From Trueperaceae bacterium (GTDB lineage Bacteria; Deinococcota; Deinococci; Deinococcales; Trueperaceae): DNA of 8,575 nt. Every line of letters begins with the position of its first letter. The first letter of the stretch is position 1. The position numbers and the translations under genes were made by a program. The notes under the pieces are model-generated. The model did no database searches, was not told where the DNA came from, and saw only the letters and a program-made list of their open reading frames with translations. The stretch lies in NCBI GenBank assembly GCA_007130355.1, contig SLSQ01000325.1:1-8575 (forward strand). The letters are read 5' to 3'. This document shows, one piece after another, positions 1 to 5,780 of this stretch.

Positions 1-502
1 AGCGCGGCGCGTCGGCGAGCAGCACCTCCGCTCCGGCGAACGGCACGAGCTCGAAGCGGCCGGGCGCCGGCGCCTCCGCGCCGAAGGCGCGCCGCACCAC
101 CGCGGCCGCGGCCGGACCTTGGACGGTGACGGTGGTCAGGACCGCGCCGAGCTCGTGCACCTCGACGGCGTCGAACACCACGTGGCGGCGCAGGTGGGCG
201 GCGACCGCCTCGGCCGCGCCGTCCTCGACCGCGAGGTGGAGGTCGTCCGCGCGCCGATGCACCCGCGCCTCGCTCCAGGCGTGCCCCTTGAGGTTCAGGA
301 ACACGGTCCGAACGGCGTGGCCGACCGGCGTCCCGGTCACGTCGGCCGCTGCCTGACCGTGCAGGAACGGCAGGCGGTCGTCGCCGGTCAGGCGCAGGTG
401 CCCGACGCGGGGCAGCGTCACGACCACGGCGGAGGTGGCCAACGCCGTCCAGGCCGGCGCGGCGGCGTCGGGCGGAGATCCGGAGGGTGCGACGTCGCTC
501 AT
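1..502 (-). CDS. ygfZ: YgfZ/GcvT-like folate-binding protein, 5' part (runs off the left edge)
   Basis: Reading leftwards from ATG at 502-500, the frame stays open to the window edge, giving 167 complete residues. After an Ala/Pro-rich start (residues 1-25) come family-like blocks: VGHLRLTGDDRLPFLHGQ (33-50), resembling the YgfZ pattern G...G.DR..FL.GQ...DV; a NLKGH block (70-74) where relatives have a LD.KGR-type motif; AAHLRRHVVFDAVEV (101-115), resembling the 'hL.ryv....ve' helix; and VQGPAA (127-132), resembling the GPgA block. YgfZ proteins bind folate and support Fe-S cluster enzymes such as MiaB in the cytosol; that role is taken from the family. The diagnostic KGC(Y/F).GQE motif would lie beyond the edge and cannot be checked, so a GcvT-type aminomethyltransferase relative is not excluded, although the short N-terminal blocks fit YgfZ better. 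The start has no Shine-Dalgarno sequence but sits 6 nt after TACCGT, suggesting a leaderless mRNA. It is divergent from the monophosphatase gene. Confidence 0.72.
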   Translation of the reverse strand, partial: MSDVAPSGSPPDAAAPAWTALATSAVVVTLPRVGHLRLTGDDRLPFLHGQAAADVTGTPVGHAVRTVFLNLKGHAWSEARVHRRADDLHLAVEDGAAEAVAAHLRRHVVFDAVEVHELGAVLTTVTVQGPAAAAVVRRAFGAEAPAPGRFELVPFAGAEVLLADAPR

Positions 503-508
503 GGCCGA

Positions 509-517
509 ACGGTAGCA
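509..517 (-). promoter_or_regulatory. Probable leaderless promoter (-10) of ygfZ
   Basis: On the minus strand the sequence TGC-TACCGT (517 to 509) fits an extended -10 element (TGnTAnnnT). Exactly six bases (TCGGCC) separate it from the ATG at 502, so transcription would begin at or next to the start codon. No convincing -35 is visible. The spacing matches leaderless promoters known from Deinococcota; the assignment is inferred. Confidence 0.5.
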
Positions 518-574
518 AGGGGGCGGCGACCGCCGGGCGCCGGGCGCGACGCGACCGATCGTGCGCCGTGCCGG

Positions 575-580
575 TATCGT
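575..580 (+). promoter_or_regulatory. Probable leaderless promoter (-10) of the monophosphatase gene
   Basis: TATCGT lies exactly six bases before the ATG at 587, and no Shine-Dalgarno sequence is visible in between. The expected transcription start coincides with the start codon. Upstream, GCGACC (551-556, 18-bp spacer) is only a weak -35 candidate. The 84-bp gap 503-586 thus appears to hold two back-to-back leaderless promoters. Confidence 0.5.
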
Positions 581-586
581 CGCCGC

Positions 587-1495
587 ATGGCTCCCCCGCG
601 CGATGCGCCGACGACCTCCGACCTGCTGGCGCTCAAGAACCGGCTGATCCCCCTCGCGACCGAGCTCGGTCGCTACGCCTCGAGGCTCCGACGCGACGCC
701 GACGCCGGCGGCGACGACCTGGGGATCCGGACCAAGCTGGGTCCGGGCGACCTGGTGACCTTCGCCGACGGCGAGGTGCAACGCCGCCTGGTGGCCGCCC
801 TGACGCAGATGCTTCCGGGGAGCGGCTTCGTCGGCGAGGAGGACGGGCTCGACCGCGGCGACCCGGAGGGCGCCACCTGGGTGCTCGACCCGATCGACGG
901 GACGCACAACTACGTACGCGGCTACCCGGGCTTCTGCGTCTCGATCGGCCTGGTGGTCGCGCACGAACCGGTCGTGGGCGTGATCTACGACGCGGCGGAG
1001 GACGCCGTCGTGTGGGCGGTGGCCGGCCAGGGGTGCTGGCGCGGCGACCGGCGTCTCCGGACCGACGGGCCGCAGCGGCCGTTCGCCGAGGCGCTGATCG
1101 CGACGAACGTCACCTCGGCGCAGACCGACCGGCCGCAGCGCGAGGCGTTCGCCGCCGAACTGACCCGCTCGAGCGCCGGCTTCCGCTCGAGCGGCTCCGC
1201 CTGCCGCGACTTCGTGCACCTCGTCTCGGGGCGCACCGACCTGTTCTGGCAGTTCGGACTGTCGTCGTGGGACGTGGCGGCCGGAACGGTGCTGGTCCGC
1301 GAGGCGGGGGGCGAGGTCCGCTTCGTCGGGGCGCCGCGCGACTGGGTGCGCGCGGGGGGCCTGTCGGTGTTCGCGGGGCGCCCGGAGGCGGTGGCCGAGG
1401 CGGTGCGCCGTGCCGAGGCGGCGGGCGCGCTGGACGAAGGTTCCGCCGCCGCGCCGTGCGGCGAGGGTCACAGCTCGACGAGCGCGAACCCGTAG
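587..1495 (+). CDS. Inositol monophosphatase family protein (SuhB/HisN-like)
   Basis: This 302-aa protein has the complete metal-dependent phosphatase signature of the IMPase family: TKLGPGDLVTFAD (49-61, the mobile loop and first helix), GEE (83-85), DPIDGT (101-106, metal-binding motif 1) and WDVAAG (228-233, motif 2). The acidic residues that bind two to three Mg2+ ions (E84/E85, D101, D104, D229) are all present, so the enzyme should be active in the cytosol on a small phosphomonoester. The substrate cannot be read from the sequence: myo-inositol-1-phosphate, histidinol phosphate (HisN) and other sugar phosphates are all possible, and no histidine or inositol gene is nearby. The ATG at 587 is chosen because it follows the -10-like TATCGT and starts just before the conserved fold; the frame is open further upstream, but that part is antisense to ygfZ. 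The tail after about residue 280 is Ala/Gly/Ser-rich and overlaps the 3' end of the convergent phosphoesterase gene by 28 bp. Confidence 0.88.
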   Translation: MAPPRDAPTTSDLLALKNRLIPLATELGRYASRLRRDADAGGDDLGIRTKLGPGDLVTFADGEVQRRLVAALTQMLPGSGFVGEEDGLDRGDPEGATWVLDPIDGTHNYVRGYPGFCVSIGLVVAHEPVVGVIYDAAEDAVVWAVAGQGCWRGDRRLRTDGPQRPFAEALIATNVTSAQTDRPQREAFAAELTRSSAGFRSSGSACRDFVHLVSGRTDLFWQFGLSSWDVAAGTVLVREAGGEVRFVGAPRDWVRAGGLSVFAGRPEAVAEAVRRAEAAGALDEGSAAAPCGEGHSSTSANP

Positions 1496-2094
1496 GCGTT
1501 GACGACCCGCACCCCTTCGGGCGTGCGGTACTCGCGCGGCGCGTTCGCGCCCGTGAGGTGGACGTGGCCGTGGACGTGCAGGCGGGGCCGCCACCAGCGG
1601 TGGATCCGCGCGAAGGCCGGCACGCCACGGTGCGGCCGATCGTCGCCGGCGTGCGGACCGGGGGGCGGAGCGTGCGTCACGAGCACGTCGAGCCCGCGGC
1701 CGTGCCGAAGCCGGCTCCAGGCCAGTCGGGGCGCGAGCTCGAGGGCGAACCGTTCGTACTCCCACTCCGCGTACTGGTGCGGTCCGGGCCGGTAGCGCGC
1801 GCTCCCTTCGAGACCGGCGATCGTCAGGCCGGCGGCGCGCACGACGCGGCGGTGCAGGTCGTCGCAGCCCCCGGGCGGGACCGGCCGCCCGTCGTCCGGA
1901 TCGCGGACGTAGCCGTCGGCGTGGTTGCCGAACACGAAGAGCGGACGGGTGGTCAGGCGGGTCGCGAGGAACTCGAGGACGTGGCCGGGCATGTCGCCGG
2001 CCGAGAGCACCAGGTCGATCGGGGGCAGGTTCTTCGGAAACGAGTCGGAGTACACGAACGGCGAGACGACGTCGGCGATCGCGAGGATCCGCAC
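1468..2094 (-). CDS. Calcineurin-like metallophosphoesterase
   Basis: The gene encodes 208 aa from GTG at 2094-2092. Motifs in order: ILAIADVV (3-10, metal ligand D8), LVLSAGD (28-34), FGNH (55-58), GLEGS (94-98), THAPP (140-144) and HGHVH (175-179). Together these form the dinuclear metal site of calcineurin-like phosphoesterases. The first motif is D-V-V rather than D-x-H; this fits my memory of a compact bacterial subfamily starting 'MRILAISD...P' and is probably not damage. The substrate is unknown; a small cytosolic phosphodiesterase or phosphatase is the most that can be said. No signal peptide or membrane segment is seen. It begins 19 nt after the prfB stop codon with only a weak Shine-Dalgarno-like GGGACGG, so it is probably the second gene of a prfB operon. 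Its conserved C-terminal block, VVNAYGFALVEL, is encoded partly in the 28-bp antisense overlap with the monophosphatase gene. Confidence 0.85.
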   Translation of the reverse strand: MRILAIADVVSPFVYSDSFPKNLPPIDLVLSAGDMPGHVLEFLATRLTTRPLFVFGNHADGYVRDPDDGRPVPPGGCDDLHRRVVRAAGLTIAGLEGSARYRPGPHQYAEWEYERFALELAPRLAWSRLRHGRGLDVLVTHAPPPGPHAGDDRPHRGVPAFARIHRWWRPRLHVHGHVHLTGANAPREYRTPEGVRVVNAYGFALVEL

Positions 2095-2113
2095 GACGCC
2101 GTCCCGACCGGAC

Positions 2114-3212
2114 TCAGGCCGCGGTCTCGGACGAGGCCTGCTCGGCCTGCCACTCGAGGCCGCTCCAGAGGAGCTCCTCGATGGCGCCGTCGAGCACGTC
2201 GTCCGGATCGTGCCGCATCGCGCCGGTGCGGTGGTCCTTGACGTAGCGCTTGTCGAGGACGTAGCTGCGGATCTGCGAGCCCCACTCGATCGCCTTCTGG
2301 TCGCCGCGCGCCTTCATCTGCTCCTCGCGGCGGCGGCGTTCCTCGCGTTCGAACAGGCGGCTGCGGAGCACCTTCATCGCCTTCTCGCGGTTCTTGATCT
2401 GGCTCTTGCCGTCCTGGCAGGTGACCACGATCTCGTCGGGCGTGCCGCTGCGGAAGACGACCCGCACGGCGCTGTCGGTGGTGTTCACCGACTGCCCGCC
2501 CGGACCGGAGCTGCGGTAGACGTCGACCCGGACGTCGCTCGGGTCGATCTCGATCTGGATGGCGTCGTCGATCTCCGGCATCACCTCGACCGAGGCGAAG
2601 CTCGTGTGCCGCCGCCCCTGTGCGTCGAAGGGGCTGACCCGCACCAGGCGGTGCACGCCGTTCTCGACGGAGAGCAGGCCGTAGGCGCGCTCGCCGCGCA
2701 CGATCGCCTGGGCGTAGTCGATGCCGTTGGGCGCGTCCTGCGCCCCGACCGCGTCGAGCAGTTCGACCTTGAACCCGGCCCGTTCGGCGTAGCGGCGGTA
2801 CATCCGGAGCAGCATGCCGGCCCAGTCGGACGATTCGGTGCCGCCGGCGCCCGGCTTGATCGTGAGGATCGCCGGACGGTCGTCGTGTTCGCCCTGGAAC
2901 AGGGTCTCGCGGTAGAGCAGGTCCAGGTCGCGCGCCACGCGCGCCCGTTCTTCGGCGAGCTCCTCCTGGTCCTCCTCGCCCGCCAGCTCGGCGAGCTCGA
3001 CGAGGCCCTCGACCTCCCCTTCGAGTCGCTCGAAGGTCTCGACGACGCGTCGGAGGCTCGACGCCTCCTGGTGGACCTGCTTGGCGCGCTCCGGTTCGTT
3101 CCAGAGCGAAGGATCGTTCAGCTGGGGTTCGAGTTCGGCGAGCCTGGACCGCTTGGCGGCCAGGTCAAAGATACCCCCGCAGGTGCGCGAGGCGATCCTG
3201 AATCTCTTCCAT
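2114..3212 (-). CDS. prfB: Peptide chain release factor 2, expressed by programmed +1 frameshift
   Basis: RF2 recognises UGA and UAA stop codons and triggers peptide release on the ribosome. The gene must be read in two frames. ATG at 3212 gives MEEIQDRLAHLRGYL and then an in-frame TGA (3167-3165). Skipping the T at 3167 moves reading to GAC at 3166, and translation continues to TGA at 2116-2114. The joined protein, complement(join(2114..3166,3168..3212)), has 365 aa, the same length as E. coli RF2. Key motifs are GAGGTES (121-127), the stop-codon-recognition tripeptide SPF (193-195, which separates RF2 from RF1's PxT) and the catalytic GGQ (238-240) in SSGPGGQSVN. The start is supported by AAGGAG 10 nt upstream. 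Output is expected to be autoregulated: low RF2 lets the ribosome stall at the internal UGA and slip. The metallophosphoesterase follows 19 nt later, and cdaA diverges from the shared upstream gap. Confidence 0.96.
3164..3179 (-). promoter_or_regulatory. prfB programmed +1 frameshift signal
   Basis: On the minus strand the sequence reads CGGGGGTATCTTTGAC. It comprises a Shine-Dalgarno-like GGGGG, a 3-nt spacer (TAT), the slippery Leu codon CTT, and TGA followed by C, a poor termination context. Apart from the first base it is the same as the E. coli prfB site. Peptidyl-tRNA-Leu re-pairs on TTT and the next codon read is GAC. Confidence 0.96.
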
Positions 3213-3222
3213 GGGTCGGAGG

Positions 3223-3228
3223 CTCCTT
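3223..3228 (-). promoter_or_regulatory. Ribosome binding site of prfB
   Basis: AAGGAG on the minus strand (3228 to 3223) lies 10 nt before the ATG at 3212. It fixes the start of the short first reading frame, which a simple open-reading-frame search misses because that frame ends after 15 codons. Confidence 0.75.
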
Positions 3229-3316
3229 CCTTCGGGGAGTGGTCGGACCGGCCGTCACCGGATACGTCCCTCGCGCGAAGCGAGCGGTTCCACGCACGGG
3301 GCGCGGTCGCGACGGG

Positions 3317-3329
3317 TGGTATCGTACCA
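3317..3329. promoter_or_regulatory. Symmetric divergent promoter between prfB and cdaA
   Basis: TGGTATCGTACCA is an inverted repeat with 5-bp arms (TGGTA/TACCA) around TCG. On the plus strand it reads TGG-TATCGT, an extended -10 (TGnTAnnnT), predicting transcription of cdaA from about 3332 with a leader of about 63 nt. On the minus strand it reads TGG-TACGAT, also an extended -10, with a candidate -35 GCGACA at 3348-3343 (16-bp spacer), predicting prfB transcription from about 3314 with a leader of about 100 nt. No clear -35 is seen for cdaA. An operator for a dimeric regulator would look similar. The rest of the 182-bp gap (3213-3394) holds a CTCGC/GCGAG hairpin (3270-3284) in the prfB leader and a pyrimidine-rich, CCGT-repeating stretch before cdaA. 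Confidence 0.5.
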
Positions 3330-3385
3330 GCCGCGGTCGCCCTGTCGCGATCCGTTCCGTCCGTCGTTCCCCATCCGTCTTCGCT

Positions 3386-3391
3386 AGGAGG
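3386..3391 (+). promoter_or_regulatory. Ribosome binding site of cdaA
   Basis: AGGAGG is a perfect Shine-Dalgarno sequence but ends only 3 nt before the GTG at 3395, which is tight. The next in-frame start, ATG at 3422, lies about 30 nt downstream with no site of its own. The GTG is therefore preferred, with some doubt. Confidence 0.65.
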
Positions 3392-3394
3392 CCC

Positions 3395-4144
3395 GTGACG
3401 ATCCTCGACCGCTTCGGTCCCATGGACGCTCTGGACGTCGTCATTCTCGCGACGCTCCTGTACCACGGGTACCGGTTGCTGATCGGATCGCGGGCCTGGA
3501 ACGTCCTGCGCGGCCTGGCGGCGTTGGGCGCGCTCTGGGCGATGGCCGCGGCCCTCGGGCTGGTCGGCACGCAGTGGGTGTTCGATCGCTTCGCGCCGGT
3601 CGGCCTGCTCGCGCTGGTGATCGTCTTCCAGCCGGAGCTGCGCGCCGCGCTCGAACGGGTCGGCCGCGGGCGCTCGCCGCGCGCGGTGGCCGGCGACCCG
3701 GTGCGCGAGATCATGGACGCGGTCCGCGCCCTCTCCAGTCGCAAGGTCGGCGCGCTGATCGCGGTCGAGCGCTCCACCCCGCTCGCCGAGCATGGCCAGC
3801 AGGGAACGCTGCTCGACACGGCGGTCCGCGCCGAGCTGCTCGAGACGCTGTTCGACTCGCACGGCCCGCTCCACGACGGCGCGGTGCTCATCCAGGGCGA
3901 CCGGATCGCCTACGCCGGCGCGATCCTCCCCCTCTCGGATCGCCAGGAGGGCTGGGAGGCGCAGCTCGGCACCCGACACCGAGCCGCGCTCGGGCTCGCC
4001 GAGGTGGCGGACGCGCTGGTGGTGGTCGTCAGCGAGGAACGGGGCACCGTCTCCCTCGCGCGCGACGGGCGGCTGACGACGAACGTCGCCCCCTCCGACC
4101 TGGTCAAGGCCCTCCGCGACGCCTACGTCGAGGCCAAGACGTGA
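3395..4144 (+). CDS. cdaA: Diadenylate cyclase (c-di-AMP synthase), membrane-anchored
   Basis: CdaA condenses two ATP into cyclic di-AMP, a second messenger that controls potassium and osmolyte transport and cell-wall homeostasis. The 249-aa protein has the usual order: three predicted membrane helices (about residues 13-30, 40-58 and 66-78), then the linker FQPELRAALERVGRG (78-92), then the DisA_N cyclase domain (about 100-245). Both catalytic signatures are intact: DGA (161-163) in HGPLHDGAVLI and RHR (194-196) in LGTRHRAALG. The length is near the low end of the family, which commonly has 250-280 aa. GTG at 3395 is chosen for its Shine-Dalgarno sequence; ATG at 3422 would remove nine residues and leave all helices intact. 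The TGA stop overlaps the GTG of the next gene (GTGA), so CdaA and CdaR are probably translationally coupled. It appears to head a five-gene operon and is divergent from prfB. Confidence 0.94.
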   Translation: MTILDRFGPMDALDVVILATLLYHGYRLLIGSRAWNVLRGLAALGALWAMAAALGLVGTQWVFDRFAPVGLLALVIVFQPELRAALERVGRGRSPRAVAGDPVREIMDAVRALSSRKVGALIAVERSTPLAEHGQQGTLLDTAVRAELLETLFDSHGPLHDGAVLIQGDRIAYAGAILPLSDRQEGWEAQLGTRHRAALGLAEVADALVVVVSEERGTVSLARDGRLTTNVAPSDLVKALRDAYVEAKT

Positions 4145-5115
4145 GCCGCGACGCCGGCGACCCCCCACCGGTCCGGGCGCGCGCCTGGACGCGGGCGCGG
4201 CTCGCCTGGCGGCGGGCGGTGCGCGGCTGGCCGATCAAGCTCGGTGCGGCGGTCGTGGCGATCCTTCTCTGGTGGGTCGCCGCCACCGATCCGGGCCAGA
4301 CCACGCAGCGCAGCGTGCTCGTTCCGCTCGAGGTGCAGGGACTCGCCGCCGACGTGGTGGCGGTCGGGCTGCCCGCCCGGGTCGAGGTCGTCGTGGCCGG
4401 CCCCAGCGGCCGCATGGACCGCCTGCGCGCCGACGACCTGGACGTGGTCCTCGACCTGAGCGACGCCAACGGCGAGTTCGCACGACGACTCGAGGCACGC
4501 GCCCCGACCGCCGTGCGCGTCGAGCGGGTCGTGCCCGCCGAGGTGATCGGTCGGCTCGAGGCGGTCCGCTCGCGCCGCTTCGCCGTCGTTCCGTACGTGC
4601 GGCCGGACGCCGACGCCCGACCGGTGGTCTCGACCACGCTCGAACCCGACGAGGTCACCGTTCACGCCCGCGACCCGGTGCTCGCCCGGGTGGCGTCGGT
4701 GATCGCGCCGGTTCCGGCGGCCACGGACGGTCCGGTCGAGGTGGCGCTCGTCCCGGTCGACGAGGCCGGCCGGGCGGTCGAGGAGGCGCGCGTCGCGCCG
4801 GCACGAGCGACCGTCACGGTGGTGCACGGCGCGCCGACGTTCGAGGCGAACGTGCCGGTCGAGGCGTTCGCCACCGACGTGCCGTGGACGATCGAGGCGC
4901 TCGAACCGGCGGCGGTCCGCCTGAGCGGGCCGCGCGCCACGCTCGAGGAGCTCGAGTCGGTGGCGGGCGTGGTGGCGGTGCCGACCGAGGCGCTCCGGCC
5001 GGGACGCTATGATCTTCCGGTGCGGCTGATGCTGCCGGACGGCGTCACGGCGCGCGAGCCGGTGTTCGCCACCGTCGTCGTGCCCGAACCGGACCCGCCC
5101 GGCGCGTCGCCCTGA
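4141..5115 (+). CDS. cdaR: YbbR-domain membrane protein, CdaA regulator
   Basis: The protein has 324 aa. It has an Arg-rich cytosolic start (residues 1-30), one membrane helix (about 33-49, KLGAAVVAILLWWVAAT), and then an extracytoplasmic region of about three YbbR-type beta domains (roughly 55-137, 140-225 and 228-315). Each domain has the alternating hydrophobic pattern and 'P..V.V.G....' turns of the family, for example PARVEVVVAGPSGRMDRL and PAAVRLSGPRATLEEL. B. subtilis CdaR has four such domains and is longer (about 480 aa), so this is a shorter form. In Bacillota, CdaR binds CdaA in the membrane and tunes c-di-AMP synthesis; the adjacent, overlapping position (GTGA, 4141-4144) supports the same role here. 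GTG at 4141 has GAGG (4130-4133) at 7-nt spacing. The sequence is poorly conserved, so the assignment rests on architecture and neighbourhood. Confidence 0.87.
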   Translation: MSRDAGDPPPVRARAWTRARLAWRRAVRGWPIKLGAAVVAILLWWVAATDPGQTTQRSVLVPLEVQGLAADVVAVGLPARVEVVVAGPSGRMDRLRADDLDVVLDLSDANGEFARRLEARAPTAVRVERVVPAEVIGRLEAVRSRRFAVVPYVRPDADARPVVSTTLEPDEVTVHARDPVLARVASVIAPVPAATDGPVEVALVPVDEAGRAVEEARVAPARATVTVVHGAPTFEANVPVEAFATDVPWTIEALEPAAVRLSGPRATLEELESVAGVVAVPTEALRPGRYDLPVRLMLPDGVTAREPVFATVVVPEPDPPGASP

Positions 5116-5174
5116 CGGCCGACCGGCCGCGCGGTCCGAAGCGTCCGAACCCGACCCCGCCCTGGAGGCACCCG
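5116..5174 (+). other. cdaR-def spacer with def ribosome binding site
   Basis: This is the only real gap (59 bp) inside the cdaA-der cluster. It holds a short inverted repeat CGGCC-GACC-GGCCG (5116-5129), a 9-nt-period repeat of GTCCGAA (5134-5140 and 5143-5149), and a good Shine-Dalgarno GGAGG (5164-5168) 6 nt before the def GTG. The hairpin has no T-tract, so read-through into def is likely. No promoter-like TAnnnT is seen here. Confidence 0.5.
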
Positions 5175-5780
5175 GTGATCCACCCCATCCGACTGTACGG
5201 CGACCCCGTCCTGCGCAGGCGGGCCGCCCCGGTCCGCGCCTTCGACGACGCGCTCCGTCGCCTCGCGGACGACATGATCGAGACGTTGCACGACGCCGGC
5301 GGCGTGGGGCTCGCCGGGCCGCAGATCGGCCGGCCGCTGCGGATCTTCGTCGCGCTCGAGCTCGAGGAACCGGACCCGGACGCGCCCGTAGGCGAGGACG
5401 GCGAACGTCCGGAACCGAAGGTCCTCGCCGAGCACGTGCTCGTGAACCCGGAGATCGTGTCCGGTTCGGGCCGCCGGGTCGCGCCCGACGGCTGCCTCAG
5501 CGTGCCCGGCATCTGGATCGAGAACATGGTACGGCACCAGCGGGTCGAGGTGCGGTACCAGGACCTGGACGGCGCCTCGCACGCGCTCGAGGCGGAGGGG
5601 CACTTCGCGCACGTGATCCAGCACGAGGCCGACCACCTCGACGGGGTGCTGTACTTCGACCGCCTCGACGCCGACGACCGGGCGCGCTTCCTCGACGCCT
5701 ACCGTGCCGAGCTCGCCGAGCTCCAGCGGCGGGCCAAGGCGCACCTGAAACGGGTGCGGTCCGCCGAAGCGGCCACGTGA
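5175..5780 (+). CDS. def: Peptide deformylase
   Basis: This metalloenzyme removes the formyl group from the N-terminal methionine of nascent proteins at the ribosome exit. The 201-aa product shows all three family motifs in order: motif I GVGLAGPQ (43-50), motif II DGCLS (105-109, metal-ligand Cys107) and motif III HEADH (150-154, metal ligands His150/His154, catalytic Glu151). Two positions differ from the usual GxGLAAxQ and EGCLS: Gly48 in place of Ala, and Asp105 in place of Glu. An acidic, Pro-rich insertion (about 62-82, ELEEPDPDAPVGEDGERPEP) lies between motifs I and II; as I recall it, Deinococcus deformylases carry a comparable insertion. The Arg/Lys-rich C-terminal helix (about 175-198) may help ribosome binding. 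GTG at 5175 is supported by GGAGG. The stop overlaps fmt (GTGA), pairing the two enzymes of the formyl-methionine cycle. Confidence 0.95.
   Translation: MIHPIRLYGDPVLRRRAAPVRAFDDALRRLADDMIETLHDAGGVGLAGPQIGRPLRIFVALELEEPDPDAPVGEDGERPEPKVLAEHVLVNPEIVSGSGRRVAPDGCLSVPGIWIENMVRHQRVEVRYQDLDGASHALEAEGHFAHVIQHEADHLDGVLYFDRLDADDRARFLDAYRAELAELQRRAKAHLKRVRSAEAAT

Noticed and set aside
119..586. Upstream extension of the monophosphatase reading frame
   Set aside because: The extra 156 residues are low-complexity and antisense to the ygfZ-like gene. The family fold begins just after ATG 587, which also has a -10-like element 6 nt upstream.
1452..1463. CGCCG-TG-CGGCG hairpin near the monophosphatase stop as a terminator
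   Set aside because: The loop is too small for the full stem, there is no T-tract, and it lies within coding sequence where GC content makes such repeats frequent.
3270..3284. CTCGC-GCGAA-GCGAG hairpin in the prfB leader as a riboswitch or attenuator
   Set aside because: It is a single 5-bp stem without any conserved aptamer features or terminator; it is noted only as leader structure.
1925..3394. Rightward open frame through the prfB region joined to cdaA
   Set aside because: It is antisense to prfB across its whole length, shows no family motif, and the cdaA start is explained by AGGAGG and GTG at 3395.
3167..4168. A long leftward open frame continuous with prfB's second frame, antisense to cdaA
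   Set aside because: It has no recognisable domain and lies opposite a clear diadenylate cyclase gene. The frameshift site and ATG at 3212 explain the real RF2 N-terminus. High GC content leaves antisense frames open.
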